A stretch of 64,000 nt of DNA from Massilia antarctica (GCF_015689335.1 NZ_CP065053.1:496001-560000), one strand, 5' to 3'. Numbered from the stretch's first letter, positions 1 through 8,667 are shown. Numbers and translations: made by a program. The notes: generated from the letters alone by a model not told the origin.

Positions 1-219
1 GGCATTCCAGCCGAGACGCCGGAATGCGTGACCTTCCACGCGGGCACGCAGCAGGCCGGCGGCAAGTTGGTGACCAGTGGTGGCCGCGTGCTGTGCGTGG
101 TGGGCCTGGGCGACAGCGTGAAGATGGCGCAGAAGCAGGCTTACGAGACGGTCGACAATATCCACTTCAACGGCGCGCAGTTCCGCCGCGATATTGGGTG
201 GCGGGGATTGAAGCACTAA
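1..219 (+). CDS. purD: Phosphoribosylamine--glycine ligase, C-terminal end (partial)
   Basis: The open frame enters from the window edge and ends at the TAA at 217-219; only the last 72 residues are present. They match the C-terminal domain of GAR synthetase, which joins glycine to phosphoribosylamine with ATP in purine synthesis. Recognisable pieces are VTFHAGT, the Gly-rich TSGGRVLCVVGLG segment (the end of the ATP-grasp C domain) and the closing FRRDIGWRGL that is typical of PurD. The gene starts upstream of the window, so its start and catalytic core cannot be judged. It is followed by a 31-bp inverted repeat and then hemF. Confidence 0.9.
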   Translation, partial: GIPAETPECVTFHAGTQQAGGKLVTSGGRVLCVVGLGDSVKMAQKQAYETVDNIHFNGAQFRRDIGWRGLKH

Positions 220-240
220 GCGACTGTCTCCACTTACCTC

Positions 241-328
241 CGTCGTCCCCGCGCAGGCGGGGACCCAAGTTCGTGCCCAGTCGTAGGCTAATCGAATAAC
301 TTGGGTCCCCGCCTGCGCGGGGACGACG
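241..328. repeat. Palindromic intergenic repeat (REP-like), perfect 31-bp arms
   Basis: Arms 241-271 and 298-328 are exact reverse complements around a 26-nt loop. Each arm contains the short inner palindrome CCCCGCGCAGGCGGGG followed by ACCCAAGTT. A diverged copy with the same core lies at 49923-50012. This style of intergenic palindrome is common in proteobacteria. Here it sits just after the purD stop and may act as a hairpin terminator or mRNA stabiliser, although there is no T-tract. Confidence 0.75.
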
Positions 329-377
329 GCGTATACAACGACGGTTTTTAGTTTAACGATCCAGCACATATCATAAA

Positions 378-397
378 ACACCTGTACGGTGTACAAT
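378..397 (+). promoter_or_regulatory. Dyad overlapping a possible -10 upstream of hemF
   Basis: ACACC (378-382) and GGTGT (388-392) form an inverted repeat around TGTAC, overlapping the -10-like hexamer TACAAT at 392-397. TGTAC also recurs as a direct repeat at 390-394. The layout resembles an operator placed on a promoter about 40 bp ahead of the hemF start. No clear -35 is visible, so this is tentative. Confidence 0.3.
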
Positions 398-433
398 TCG
401 TCCTCAATTTTTATTCCCCGATCCCGCTCCCCG

Positions 434-1345
434 ATGTCATCCCCTTCCCCTGCGGCCGTCAAGGCCTGGCTACTCGACCTGCAAGCGCGCATCGTGCAAG
501 CGCTCGAAGACGCCGACGGCAAGCCCTTCCTGCGCGAAGAATGGGAACGTCCCGAGGGCGGCGGCGGCATCTCGCGCCTGATCGAGGAAGGCAATGTGCT
601 CGAACGCGGCGGCGTCAACTTCTCGCACGTGATGGGCGCCAACCTGCCGCCATCGGCCGCGGCCTCGCGTCCCGAACTGGCCGGCCGCGCCTGGGAAGCG
701 ATGGGGGTGTCGCTGGTGGTCCATCCGCGCAATCCGTACGCCCCCACGGTCCACATGAACGTGCGCTTCTTCACCGCCACCGCGCCCGGCGAGGAACCGG
801 TATGGTGGTTCGGCGGCGGCATGGACCTGACGCCCTACTACGGCGACGAAGCCGACACGCGCCACTTCCACCAGACCTGCCACGATGCGCTCGCGCCTTT
901 CGGCAGCACCTTGCACGCGCGCTTCAAGCGCTGGTGCGACGATTACTTTTACCTGAAACACCGCAAGGAGCCGCGCGGCGTGGGCGGGATCTTCTTCGAC
1001 GACTTCAACGAAGCCGGTTTCGACCTGTCGTACGCGATGACGCAAAGCGTGGGCGATTCCTTCGTCAAGGCCTATCTGCCGATCCTGATGGCCCGCAAGG
1101 ACACGCCGTACGGCGAGCGCGAACGCGATTTCCAGGCATACCGGCGCGGCCGCTACGTGGAATTCAACCTGGTGTGGGATCGCGGCACCCTGTTCGGCCT
1201 GCAGTCGGGCGGCCGCACCGAAGCGATCCTGATGTCGATGCCGCCCATCGTCAAGTGGCGCTACGACTGGCATCCGCAAGCCGGCAGCGCCGAAGCGAAG
1301 CTGTACAGCGACTTCCTGGTCCATCGCGACTGGCTCCTTACGTGA
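434..1345 (+). CDS. hemF: Oxygen-dependent coproporphyrinogen III oxidase
   Basis: This enzyme carries out the O2-dependent decarboxylation of two propionates of coproporphyrinogen III to give protoporphyrinogen IX in haem synthesis, acting in the cytosol. The 303-residue product matches the usual size of about 300. Family signatures are visible: VHMNVRFF near residue 105, [13 protein letters not shown] near 122, [16 protein letters not shown] near 176 and [14 protein letters not shown] near 238. An in-frame ATG at 389 would add 15 unrelated residues, so the ATG at 434 was chosen; no strong ribosome site marks either. Its stop overlaps the GTG start of nadD, so it probably heads the nadD-rsfS-rlmH operon. 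Confidence 0.95.
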   Translation: MSSPSPAAVKAWLLDLQARIVQALEDADGKPFLREEWERPEGGGGISRLIEEGNVLERGGVNFSHVMGANLPPSAAASRPELAGRAWEAMGVSLVVHPRNPYAPTVHMNVRFFTATAPGEEPVWWFGGGMDLTPYYGDEADTRHFHQTCHDALAPFGSTLHARFKRWCDDYFYLKHRKEPRGVGGIFFDDFNEAGFDLSYAMTQSVGDSFVKAYLPILMARKDTPYGERERDFQAYRRGRYVEFNLVWDRGTLFGLQSGGRTEAILMSMPPIVKWRYDWHPQAGSAEAKLYSDFLVHRDWLLT

Positions 1346-1992
1346 CCTTGTGCGTCGCGCTGCTGGGAGGCAGTTTCGACCCGGTCCATAACGGTCATGT
1401 GGCGCTGGCCACCTTGTTTGCCACCCTGCTCGAACCGGACCAGTTGCGCATCCTGCCGGCCGGCAGTCCGTGGCAGAAGAGCCGCCTGCAGGCCGGCGAC
1501 GCCGACCGGATCGCCATGCTGCGCCTGGCCTTCGCCGGCGCTGCGCGCCCGGTCGTGCTGGATCTGCAGGAAATCGAACGCGGCACGCCGACCTACACCA
1601 TCGACACCTTGCGCGGCGTGCGCGCCGAACTGGGGCCGCAGGCCTCTATCGTCTTCCTGATGGGATCGGACCAGTTGCAGCAGCTCGACAGCTGGCGCGA
1701 ATGGCGCGCGCTGTTCGAGCTGGCCCATATCGGCGTGGCTGCGCGCCCTGGATTTTCGATGGCCGATGCGGCATTGCCGGCGGCCGTCGCCGAAGAACTC
1801 ACCCTGCGCCGGGGCAGCCTGGCGCAATTGCGTAACACCCCGTCCGGCAGGGCTTACCTGGCCGAGACGCTGGACGTGGACATCTCCGCCACCCAGATTC
1901 GTGCGGCATTACAACGGGGCGAGAAGGCAAACTCGCTTATCTCCCCGGTAGTGCTAGACTATATTCAACAACATAATTTATACGAAATCTAA
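1342..1992 (+). CDS. nadD: Nicotinate-nucleotide adenylyltransferase
   Basis: NadD transfers AMP from ATP to nicotinate mononucleotide, giving deamido-NAD in NAD synthesis. The nucleotidyltransferase signature [11 protein letters not shown] is at residues 9-19 and the C-terminal ISATQIR motif is near residue 182, both diagnostic of the family. The start is a GTG at 1342 overlapping the hemF TGA (GTGA), which gives 216 residues, the normal family length. The same frame stays open back to 541 inside hemF, but that stretch is antisense-free shadow coding without family similarity. The stop TAA shares one base with the rsfS ATG, so translation of the two is probably coupled. Confidence 0.95.
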   Translation: MTLCVALLGGSFDPVHNGHVALATLFATLLEPDQLRILPAGSPWQKSRLQAGDADRIAMLRLAFAGAARPVVLDLQEIERGTPTYTIDTLRGVRAELGPQASIVFLMGSDQLQQLDSWREWRALFELAHIGVAARPGFSMADAALPAAVAEELTLRRGSLAQLRNTPSGRAYLAETLDVDISATQIRAALQRGEKANSLISPVVLDYIQQHNLYEI

Positions 1993-2696
1993 TGGATATT
2001 AAAAAACTGCAGACCCTCGTCGTCGACGCCCTCGAAGATGTGAAGGGCCAGGACATTACCGTGTTCGATACCGTTCACCTGACCAGCCTTTTTGACCGCA
2101 TCGCCGTCGTTTCCGGCACCTCCAACCGTCAGACCAAGGCGCTTGCCGCCTCCGTGCGCGACAAGGTCAAGGCCGCCGGCGGCGACGTGATCGGCATCGA
2201 AGGCGAAGACACCGGCGAATGGGTCCTGGTCGATCTGGGCGACATGATCGTCCACATCATGCAGCCGGCGATCCGCCAGTACTACCGTCTCGAAGAAATC
2301 TGGGGCGACAAGCCTGTGAAGCTCGGCGCGGCCAAGCGCAAGGGCACCGTGGAAGCGGCCGAAGCGGCCGAAACCAAGCCGAAGTCGAAGCACCTCGCCT
2401 CGACCCAGGCGGCGCCTGAAGTCAAGCCGGTCAACGAGCGCAAACCAGCCGCCAAAAAAGCCGCTGCCGCCAAGACCCCTGCCGCCGCCAAGAAAGCACC
2501 GGCCAAAAAAGCCGCGTCGAAAGCTGTCGGCAAAGTGGTCAAGGTCGCCGCGACCAAGACCGAAGAAGCCGCCGTCAAGGCCCTCAAGGCACTGCCGCCG
2601 AAACGCGCAGCCGCCGTCAAGGCGCCAAAAGCGCCAGCCGACGCCGTGCCGGTCAAAAAAGTCATCAAACGCGTCGCAAAAAAAGACGCAGAGTAA
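1992..2696 (+). CDS. rsfS: Ribosomal silencing factor RsfS with long Lys/Ala-rich tail
   Basis: RsfS binds ribosomal protein uL14 and blocks subunit joining when nutrients are scarce. The first 115 or so residues carry the family fold, including the segment DALEDVKGQDITVFD, the stretch around SLFDRIAVVSGTSNRQ and the WVLVDLGDMIVHIMQP block. The remaining ~115 residues are a low-complexity tail rich in Lys, Ala and Pro, with repeats such as AAKKAAAAKTPAAAKK that resemble histone H1 or AlgP tails. Typical RsfS proteins are 105-130 residues, so the tail doubles the length. The gene sits in its usual place between nadD and rlmH. Confidence 0.92.
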   Translation: MDIKKLQTLVVDALEDVKGQDITVFDTVHLTSLFDRIAVVSGTSNRQTKALAASVRDKVKAAGGDVIGIEGEDTGEWVLVDLGDMIVHIMQPAIRQYYRLEEIWGDKPVKLGAAKRKGTVEAAEAAETKPKSKHLASTQAAPEVKPVNERKPAAKKAAAAKTPAAAKKAPAKKAASKAVGKVVKVAATKTEEAAVKALKALPPKRAAAVKAPKAPADAVPVKKVIKRVAKKDAE

Positions 2697-2702
2697 GCGC
2701 CG

Positions 2703-3173
2703 ATGCAGCTCATTATCGCTGCGGTCGGCCACAAGATGCCCGGTTGGATCGAGACCGGCTTTTCCGAGTACACGAAGCGCATGCCACCTGAATTGCGCAT
2801 CGTGCTCAAGGAAATCAAGCCGGTCGAACGCTCCGGCAGCAAAACGGCGGCTACCGCCATGGCGCTCGAACGCGAGCGCATCGAAGCGGTCCTGCCCAAG
2901 AGCGCACGCCTGATCGCGCTCGATGAACGCGGCAAGGACCTGACCAGCGTGGGCCTGTCCCAACAGCTGATGCAGTGGCAGCAGGACGGGCGCGACACCG
3001 TTTTCCTGATCGGCGGGGCCGACGGCCTCGATCCCGAACTCAAGGCGCGCGCCGAGGGGCTGATTCGTATTTCCAGTATGACGCTCCCGCACGGCATCGT
3101 GCGTGTTATGCTTGCCGAGCAGTTGTATAGGGCGTGGTCGATCACGCAGAATCACCCTTATCATCGCGTCTGA
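2703..3173 (+). CDS. rlmH: 23S rRNA (pseudouridine-1915-N3) methyltransferase
   Basis: RlmH is a SPOUT methyltransferase that methylates pseudouridine 1915 in helix 69 of 23S rRNA using S-adenosylmethionine. The 156-residue length is exactly typical. The SAM-binding loop [17 protein letters not shown] lies near residue 100 and the C-terminal knot [19 protein letters not shown] is complete. It begins 6 bp after rsfS, which is the common RsfS-RlmH neighbourhood, and both products act on the large ribosomal subunit. Confidence 0.96.
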   Translation: MQLIIAAVGHKMPGWIETGFSEYTKRMPPELRIVLKEIKPVERSGSKTAATAMALERERIEAVLPKSARLIALDERGKDLTSVGLSQQLMQWQQDGRDTVFLIGGADGLDPELKARAEGLIRISSMTLPHGIVRVMLAEQLYRAWSITQNHPYHRV

Positions 3174-3188
3174 GAAACCGGGAATCCG

Positions 3189-3809
3189 ATGAAACCGATC
3201 GACAGAAAAATCTATCTTGCATCCAAAAGCCCGCGCCGGCGGGAATTGCTGCGCCAGATCGGCGTGGAGTTCGAGCTGCTCACCTTGCGCAACGATACCC
3301 CGCGCGGTCCGGACGTGACCGAACTGGTGCACCCGGGCGAAGCGGCCATCGACTACGTGGCGCGCGTGGCCAACGAAAAAGCGGCCTTCGGCTGGAACAT
3401 GGTGCAGCACCGCCGCCTGACCCTGCGTCCGGTGCTCGCGGCCGACACCACCGTCACCATCGATGGCCACATCCTCGGCAAACCCGCTTCGCCCGCCGAG
3501 GCGATGGAAATGCTCGAACGCCTGTCCGGCCGCACGCACCAGGTGCTGACCGCGATCGCGGTCCACCACACCGACATGCAGCGCCAGATCACCCAGGTGT
3601 CGCAGGTGCGCTTCGCCAAGCTGTCGCCAGCCTCGATCAAGGCTTACTGCTCCACCCCCGAACCCTACGACAAGGCGGGCGGCTACGGCCTGCAAGGCAT
3701 GGCCGCGCTGTTCGTCGAACATATCGAAGGCAGCCACTCGGGCATCGTCGGACTGCCCCTGTTCGAAACCGCGCAACTGCTGCGCGAAGCGGGCATTCCG
3801 CTGGCCTGA
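3189..3809 (+). CDS. maf: Maf-family nucleoside triphosphate pyrophosphatase (YhdE type)
   Basis: Maf proteins hydrolyse dTTP, UTP and modified pyrimidine triphosphates to monophosphates. The N-terminal substrate loop ASKSPRRRELL is at residues 11-21 and the catalytic segment LAADTTVTIDGHILGKP is near residue 84. The later YDKAGGYGLQG and IEGSHSGIVGLPLFE motifs are also present. The product has 206 residues, which is normal. It starts 15 bp after rlmH and is followed by rng; a yhdE-rng pair is well known from enterobacteria, which favours the YhdE (dTTP/UTP) rather than the YceF subgroup. Confidence 0.93.
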   Translation: MKPIDRKIYLASKSPRRRELLRQIGVEFELLTLRNDTPRGPDVTELVHPGEAAIDYVARVANEKAAFGWNMVQHRRLTLRPVLAADTTVTIDGHILGKPASPAEAMEMLERLSGRTHQVLTAIAVHHTDMQRQITQVSQVRFAKLSPASIKAYCSTPEPYDKAGGYGLQGMAALFVEHIEGSHSGIVGLPLFETAQLLREAGIPLA

Positions 3810-3883
3810 TGCGTTTTACGCGCGCAGCGGCCCCGCTCCCGGCCTCGTCCCTCACACTATCATCTGCACGGCGGCCCTGAACA

Positions 3884-5347
3884 ATGAACGAAGATATCCT
3901 GATCAACATCACTCCGCAGGAGACGCGCGTGGCGCTCATCCTGCAAGGCGCCGTGCAGGAGCTGCACATCGAGCGCACGCTCACGCGCGGCCTGGCCGGT
4001 AACGTCTACTCGGGCAAGGTGGTGCGCGTGCTGCCGGGGATGCAGTCGGCCTTTATCGACATCGGCCTGGAACGCGCGGCCTTCCTGCACGTGGCCGACA
4101 TCTGGGAAGCGCGCACCCACGAAGGCCCGAGCGTGGCGCCGACCCCGATCGAAAAGATCCTGTTCGACGGCCAGGTGCTGACGGTACAGGTGATCAAGGA
4201 CCCGATCGGCACCAAGGGCGCGCGCCTGTCGACCCAGATTTCGATCGCCGGGCGCATGCTGGTGTACCTGCCGCAGGACAGCCATATCGGCATCTCGCAG
4301 AAAATCGAAAAGGAGTCCGAGCGCGAACTGCTGCGCACGCGCCTTCACAGCCTGCTGCCGGCCGAGGAAAAAGGCGGCTACATCGTGCGCACCATGGCCG
4401 AGGAAGCGTCCGACAGCGACCTGGCGGCCGACGTGGACTACCTGCGCAAGACCTGGGGGGCGATCTGCCACGGCGCCCGCACCCGTCCCGCCACCAGCCT
4501 GCTGTACCAGGACCTGAGCCTGGCCCAGCGTGTGCTGCGCGACTTCGTGCACGACGAAACGGCCACCATCCAGGTCGACTCGCGCGAGAACCACGCCATG
4601 CTGGTCGAATTTGCCAAGGCCTACACGCCGACGGTGCTCACGCGCTTGCAGCACTACACGGGCGAGCGCCCGCTGTTCGACCTGTACGGCGTGGAAGAAG
4701 AGATCCTGCGCGCACTGGGGCGGCGGGTCGACCTCAAGTCGGGCGGCTACCTGATCGTCGACCAGACCGAGGCGATGACGACCATCGACGTGAACACGGG
4801 CGGCTTCGTGGGCGGCCGCAATTTTGCCGACACCATCTTCAAGACCAACCTGGAAGCGGCGCACGCGATCGCGCGCCAGCTGCGCCTGCGTAACCTGGGC
4901 GGCATCATCATCCTCGACTTCATCGACATGGACAACAACGAGCATCGCCATGCGGTGCTGCAGGAGTTGAAAAAGACGCTCTCGCGCGACCGCACCAAGG
5001 TGTCGGTGTCGGGCTTTTCGGCGCTGGGACTGGTGGAGATGACGAGGAAGCGCACGCGCGAATCGCTCGCCCACATCCTGTGCGAACCCTGCCCGGCCTG
5101 CGCCGGCAAGGGCCAGGTGAAAACCAGCCGCACCATCTGCTACGAGATCCTGCGCGAATTGATGCGCGAAGCGAAGCAGTTCAATCCGCGCGAGTTCCGC
5201 ATTCTCGCTTCGCAGGAAGTGGTGGACCTGTTCCTGGAAGAGGAATCGCAGCACCTGGCGATGCTGGGCGACTTCATCGGCAAGCAGATTTCGCTGCAGG
5301 TGGAAACGGCGTATCACCAGGAGCAGTACGACGTGATTCTGATGTGA
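3884..5347 (+). CDS. rng: Ribonuclease G
   Basis: RNase G is an endoribonuclease that trims the 5' end of 16S rRNA and degrades some mRNAs. The 487-residue product has the RNase G length and lacks the long RNase E tail. It starts with MNEDILINITPQETRVALI, followed by an S1 RNA-binding domain (roughly residues 38-120). The DNase I-like catalytic core contains TIDVNTGGFVG and the Asp-rich IIILDFIDMDNNEHR that holds metal-binding aspartates. A CEPCPACAGKG motif near residue 400 matches the zinc-link. A 74-bp gap separates it from maf, and it ends the housekeeping run. Confidence 0.95.
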   Translation: MNEDILINITPQETRVALILQGAVQELHIERTLTRGLAGNVYSGKVVRVLPGMQSAFIDIGLERAAFLHVADIWEARTHEGPSVAPTPIEKILFDGQVLTVQVIKDPIGTKGARLSTQISIAGRMLVYLPQDSHIGISQKIEKESERELLRTRLHSLLPAEEKGGYIVRTMAEEASDSDLAADVDYLRKTWGAICHGARTRPATSLLYQDLSLAQRVLRDFVHDETATIQVDSRENHAMLVEFAKAYTPTVLTRLQHYTGERPLFDLYGVEEEILRALGRRVDLKSGGYLIVDQTEAMTTIDVNTGGFVGGRNFADTIFKTNLEAAHAIARQLRLRNLGGIIILDFIDMDNNEHRHAVLQELKKTLSRDRTKVSVSGFSALGLVEMTRKRTRESLAHILCEPCPACAGKGQVKTSRTICYEILRELMREAKQFNPREFRILASQEVVDLFLEEESQHLAMLGDFIGKQISLQVETAYHQEQYDVILM

Positions 5348-5579
5348 TGGCGCCGCGCTGAAATTCTTGCCGCATCACAAGAAAACGGCCAATAAAATTT
5401 CCTCATCGTTAAAATTATCGATGATAAATTTTTTCTACAGTAAATCGTTTACGTGTTGCGCGCATGCTACCGGGCGCACGGGCACGCCTGCTACGATCCG
5501 CTGACCACGTGGCCTTCACGTGGCAGGCCGGTGCATTGTCCGCCCCGGCAGCTTGTCGAATTCCTCAGCGGAGGTAGCC

Positions 5580-6152
5580 ATGTTCGGTAGATTCATCAGC
5601 GCGGCGGTACTTGCAGGCTGCGCAGCAACAGCGCAGGCGGTACCCAGCGAGTTCAAATTCAGCTATACGGGTTTTTTCGATAAGGAAGCCAACCGCTTCG
5701 ATCCGGCGGCGGTGATCGCCGGCAGTTTTATCGCGGACGACCTGAACCGCGACGGGCTGTTCTCAGCCAACGAGCTCACCTCGTTCAAGTACAGCGATTC
5801 CAACGATTACATCGGTTGCGGCGTGGGCGACCAGTATTTCTGGCACTGCACGATCGAACGCTTCGGCTACCGGATCGGCGGTCCGCTGAAATTTTACACC
5901 ACCTGGTCCGCCTCGGACGTCGGCTACCAGATCAACAGCTCGACCATTACCGGCGAAGAATACGTCTACAATTACCGCAGTCCAAACGGCGCCCAGTCGC
6001 ACAGCTTGCTGTGGACCGGCCAGACCACGCTCGCAGTCAGCGCGGTCAACCCGGTACCGGAACCGTCCTCCCTGGCCCTGGTGGCGCTGGGTGCGGCCGG
6101 CGTAGGTGCGGCCAGCCTTGGCGTGGCGCGCCGCCGCAAGCGCGCCGCCTGA
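5580..6152 (+). CDS. PEP-CTERM sorting domain-containing secreted protein
   Basis: The 190-residue product has a signal peptide (FISAAVLAGCAATAQA) and a C-terminal sorting tag: VPEPSSLALVALG, a short hydrophobic segment and the basic end ARRRKRAA. Such tags are recognised by exosortase (EpsH) in Gram-negative exopolysaccharide producers; no exosortase gene is in this window. The middle is a predicted beta-rich domain of unknown function with DDLNRDGLFSANELTSFK, which resembles an EF-hand-like calcium loop. An ATG at 5520 is possible, but the ATG at 5580 is preceded by GGAGGTAG and begins a normal signal peptide. The gene stands alone after an AT-rich 230-bp gap containing a TCATCG...CGATGA dyad (5403-5424). 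Confidence 0.85.
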   Translation: MFGRFISAAVLAGCAATAQAVPSEFKFSYTGFFDKEANRFDPAAVIAGSFIADDLNRDGLFSANELTSFKYSDSNDYIGCGVGDQYFWHCTIERFGYRIGGPLKFYTTWSASDVGYQINSSTITGEEYVYNYRSPNGAQSHSLLWTGQTTLAVSAVNPVPEPSSLALVALGAAGVGAASLGVARRRKRAA

Positions 6153-6161
6153 CGTACTTGA

Positions 6162-6180
6162 CGGCCCGGACCCTGGGCCG
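6162..6180. terminator. GC-rich hairpin between convergent genes
   Basis: CGGCCC (6162-6167) pairs with GGGCCG (6175-6180) around a 7-nt loop. It lies in the 30-bp gap between the convergent PEP-CTERM and DUF2004-like genes and could terminate both. No T-tract follows on either strand, so the call rests on position and stem only. Confidence 0.35.
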
Positions 6181-6182
6181 GC

Positions 6183-6728
6183 TCAGCTTTCGACGTCGAC
6201 CGACTGCACCGTGCCATCTTCCGCAAACTTGACCGCGACCACATAGTTGGTCAAGTCTTCGCCGAAGGTGAAATCGAACATGGCGAACGAGCCATCGGAC
6301 TCGTCGGGCATGGGATGCAGGCCGATGTGGCTCAGGTGAAGCGTGGCCAGCATGCGCTCCTCGACCGGCAGCGCGGCATCGGTGCCGTCGATCAATGCCG
6401 CCAGTTCCTCGGGCGAGAACTCGGCCAGATGATGGTCGATGTAGGTATCCCTGACCTCGCCGCCGGCATGGAAGTCGGCGATGCAGGCGGCCTGGGCGCG
6501 TGCGATCTTGCTGTCGAGCTCTTCCATGAAGCGGGCGACCCGGTCGAGCACGGACGGGTCGAGGTCCTTGACCGCGGAAAATTCGGTGAGGCCATCCTCG
6601 CCCTCGAATGCATTGAAGAAAGCGAGCGACAGGTCAATCTCCCGGCCATCGACAAGATAGCTCGCTTCGTTGTATTCATTCGGCAAGGCCAGATCGATGG
6701 CGCCGAAGTAAGGGATGATTTTTTCCAT
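6183..6728 (-). CDS. DUF2004-like hypothetical cytosolic protein
   Basis: The 181-residue acidic product has no signal peptide or membrane segment. It opens with KIIPYFGAIDLALPNEYNEA, reminiscent of DUF2004 proteins, in which a similar opening is followed by the segment seen here as REIDLSLAFFN. The C-terminal half is beta-rich (FDFTFGEDLTNYVVAVKF), as in immunity-type or SUKH-like proteins, but I do not recognise a catalytic motif. It is convergent with the PEP-CTERM gene and stands 73 bp downstream of the GIY-YIG-like gene on the same strand. Function unknown; the family assignment is from memory of sequence style only. Confidence 0.7.
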   Translation of the reverse strand: MEKIIPYFGAIDLALPNEYNEASYLVDGREIDLSLAFFNAFEGEDGLTEFSAVKDLDPSVLDRVARFMEELDSKIARAQAACIADFHAGGEVRDTYIDHHLAEFSPEELAALIDGTDAALPVEERMLATLHLSHIGLHPMPDESDGSFAMFDFTFGEDLTNYVVAVKFAEDGTVQSVDVES

Positions 6729-6801
6729 TTTGAATCTTCACATTGAGCAGAACCGGCTATTTTATCAGCCGGGTGGATGGCTGGCGCAAAGCGCCGAAGC
6801 C

Positions 6802-7128
6802 TCAGGCTTGCCACACGCCGTAGCCGGCCTCGCGCAAGCCGATGCCCAGTTCGACTTCCATGTCGGCCGCGCCCGCGTAGGGCATCGGGTTGTAGACCGC
6901 GTACAGTTCGGGCAGCAGGCGCAGGCCGTACTTCTGCACGAATTTGTTGGCCTGGATGCCGGCCTTGTGCTTGTCGAAGCGCAGGTCCACGCTCAATCCC
7001 GTCATGCCCACATAGACGCACGGTTTTCCGGTCACGTAATCCGGATTCGACCTTTTGAAACGCGGTTCGTACAGCACGTCCTTCGACAGCTCGATCACGT
7101 ACACCTTGTGGTGGTAGCGCCGGCCCAT
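6802..7128 (-). CDS. GIY-YIG nuclease-like small protein
   Basis: The 108-residue product begins MGRRYHHKVYVIELSKDVL and contains CVYVGMTGLSVDLRFDKHKAG, where YVG followed by TG and RF-x-HK resembles the core of a GIY-YIG fold. The first GIY triplet is not obvious and no C-terminal catalytic Glu/Asn can be assigned, so nuclease activity is uncertain. The frame extends upstream to 7203, but that extension is a low-complexity shadow of the neighbouring reductase gene, so the ATG at 7128 was chosen. It follows the reductase-like gene at a distance of 7 bp and is probably co-transcribed with it. Confidence 0.7.
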   Translation of the reverse strand: MGRRYHHKVYVIELSKDVLYEPRFKRSNPDYVTGKPCVYVGMTGLSVDLRFDKHKAGIQANKFVQKYGLRLLPELYAVYNPMPYAGAADMEVELGIGLREAGYGVWQA

Positions 7129-7135
7129 CGATGGC

Positions 7136-7816
7136 TTACGGCGGCGTGGCGGCGCGGCCCAGCGCCGCGATGTCGGCGCTCTCGAGCACCCGCTTGCGCG
7201 CACCGTTGCGCACCGCCGCCAGCATGGCCTGCCCCACCTGGCGCGTGGTCAGCACGTGCTTCGGCATGGCGGCGCGCAGCAGTGGCAGCACGGGCTTCAT
7301 CAGCGAATAGAAGATGCGGTAAGCGGTGGTCTTGGACTTGATGCCGTCGAGCGGCTGGATCATCCCCGGGCGGAAGATGTACACGCCGCGAAACGGCAGC
7401 GCCAGCAGCGCGTTTTCGGTGCGGCCGCGCACACGCTCCCACATGGTGGCGCTGGTTTCGCTGCTGTCGGCCCCGGCCCCGGACACATACACGAACACCA
7501 TGCGCGGATTGAGCGCCGCCAGCGCCTTGGCCGCCGCCAGGGTCATGTCGTAGGTGAGGCGCGTGTAGTCAGGCTCGCTCACGCGCGAGGACGTCACGCC
7601 CACGCAGAAAAAACAGGCATCGAAGTCCTCCAGCTGCGCCCTTACGCTGGCGTAGTTGAACAGATCGGCGTGCACCACATCGCGCAGCTTCGGATGACGC
7701 TGCCCGCTCGGTGTGCGGCCAATGGCCTGCACCAGCTCCACGTCGGCGCCCTGCAAGCATTCGCGCAACACGCCCTGACCGACCATGCCGGTAGCGCCAA
7801 ATAACAGAACTTTCAC
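7136..7816 (-). CDS. NAD(P)-binding atypical short-chain/epimerase-like protein
   Basis: A Rossmann-fold protein of 226 residues. The N-terminal KVLLFGATGMVGQGVLREC is the glycine-rich dinucleotide-binding loop (GATGMVG). A FVYVSGAGADSS segment near residue 115 takes the place of the SDR catalytic Ser region, and a YxxxK pair is not evident. It resembles the NAD(P)H-binding (NmrA/TIP30-like) group often annotated as epimerase. The substrate is unknown. It is the first gene of a two-gene minus-strand unit with the GIY-YIG-like gene and lies 47 bp downstream of the tungstate-binding protein gene. Confidence 0.8.
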   Translation of the reverse strand: MKVLLFGATGMVGQGVLRECLQGADVELVQAIGRTPSGQRHPKLRDVVHADLFNYASVRAQLEDFDACFFCVGVTSSRVSEPDYTRLTYDMTLAAAKALAALNPRMVFVYVSGAGADSSETSATMWERVRGRTENALLALPFRGVYIFRPGMIQPLDGIKSKTTAYRIFYSLMKPVLPLLRAAMPKHVLTTRQVGQAMLAAVRNGARKRVLESADIAALGRAATPP

Positions 7817-7863
7817 GTCGTCTTTCTCCTTCCGCGCGCAAGGCCGCTATCTTACGCCTTCCG

Positions 7864-8667
7864 CTACCTTTGCGCCGACGGGAAAAACAGCTGCTGGCCG
7901 CCCGGCCTGAAGCCGGCAATCCTGGCCTGCCCGTCGGCGGACGTGATCCAGTCGACAAGCTGGCGCGCTCCCTGGACGTTCACGCCAGGATGGTGCGCCG
8001 GATTGACCGCGATGATCCCGTACGGATTGAACATCCTCGGGTCGCCCTGCACCAGGATTGCCAGCCCGGTCTTGTCCTTGTAGGTGGCGAAGGTGGCGCG
8101 GTCGCTCAAGGTGCAGGCTTGCAGCTCGGCCGCCATGGTCAGGACCTCGCCCATGCCCAGCCCGGCCGACAGGTAGCGCGCGGGCGGCGGTTGCACGCCG
8201 GCGGCCTTCCAGTAGCTCTTTTCCATCTGGTCGGTACCGGAGTTGTCGCCGCGCGAAACAAAGCGCACCTCGCTGGCGGCCAGCTTGCGCAGGGCGGCGA
8301 TGATGTCGGTGCCGCCTTTGATTCCCGCGCGGTCAGATGGCGGGCAGGCCAGCACAAAATCGTTGTACATCACGTCGCGCCGGCCGACGCCATGGCCCTC
8401 GGCCACGAAGCGATCCTCGGCGGCGCGCGCATGCACCAAGGCGACGTCGACGTCGCCATTCTTCGCCAGTTCCAGCGCCTTGCCGCTGCCGACGGCGATC
8501 ACCTGCACTTTCATGCCCGTCCTGGCCTCGAACGCCGGCAGCAGCCAGGCCAGCAGGCCGGAATTGTCGGTGCTGGTGGTGGTGGACAGGCGCAACACCT
8601 GCTCGCCGGCCAGGGCCAGCGGGGAGGCGATGCAGAGCCAGAGTGCCAATGCTGTATATCTGATCAT
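7864..8667 (-). CDS. tupA: Tungstate-type ABC transporter substrate-binding protein
   Basis: The 267-residue periplasmic protein has a signal peptide ending at SPLALA. Directly after it comes LRLSTTTSTDNSGLLAWLLP; the TTTSTxNSG motif is the oxyanion-binding signature of TupA/WtpA-like proteins and is absent from ModA. Further conserved parts are QVIAVGSGKALELAKNGDVD and FVSRGDNSGTDQMEKSYW. It should capture tungstate (possibly molybdate) for the TupB/TupC transporter encoded upstream in the operon; its start overlaps the tupC stop by 4 bp. The placement after a formate dehydrogenase suggests cofactor metal supply. Confidence 0.9.
   Translation of the reverse strand: MIRYTALALWLCIASPLALAGEQVLRLSTTTSTDNSGLLAWLLPAFEARTGMKVQVIAVGSGKALELAKNGDVDVALVHARAAEDRFVAEGHGVGRRDVMYNDFVLACPPSDRAGIKGGTDIIAALRKLAASEVRFVSRGDNSGTDQMEKSYWKAAGVQPPPARYLSAGLGMGEVLTMAAELQACTLSDRATFATYKDKTGLAILVQGDPRMFNPYGIIAVNPAHHPGVNVQGARQLVDWITSADGQARIAGFRPGGQQLFFPSAQR

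Noticed and set aside
1989..3776. A 595-codon minus-strand frame over rsfS-rlmH-maf
   Set aside because: It covers three well-supported plus-strand genes and is Phe/Gly/His-rich without similarity, as expected from complement reading of GC-rich genes.
5403..5424. TCATCG...CGATGA dyad after rng considered as a terminator
   Set aside because: It is AT-rich inside, with only a 6-bp outer match and no clean stem-loop plus T-tract.
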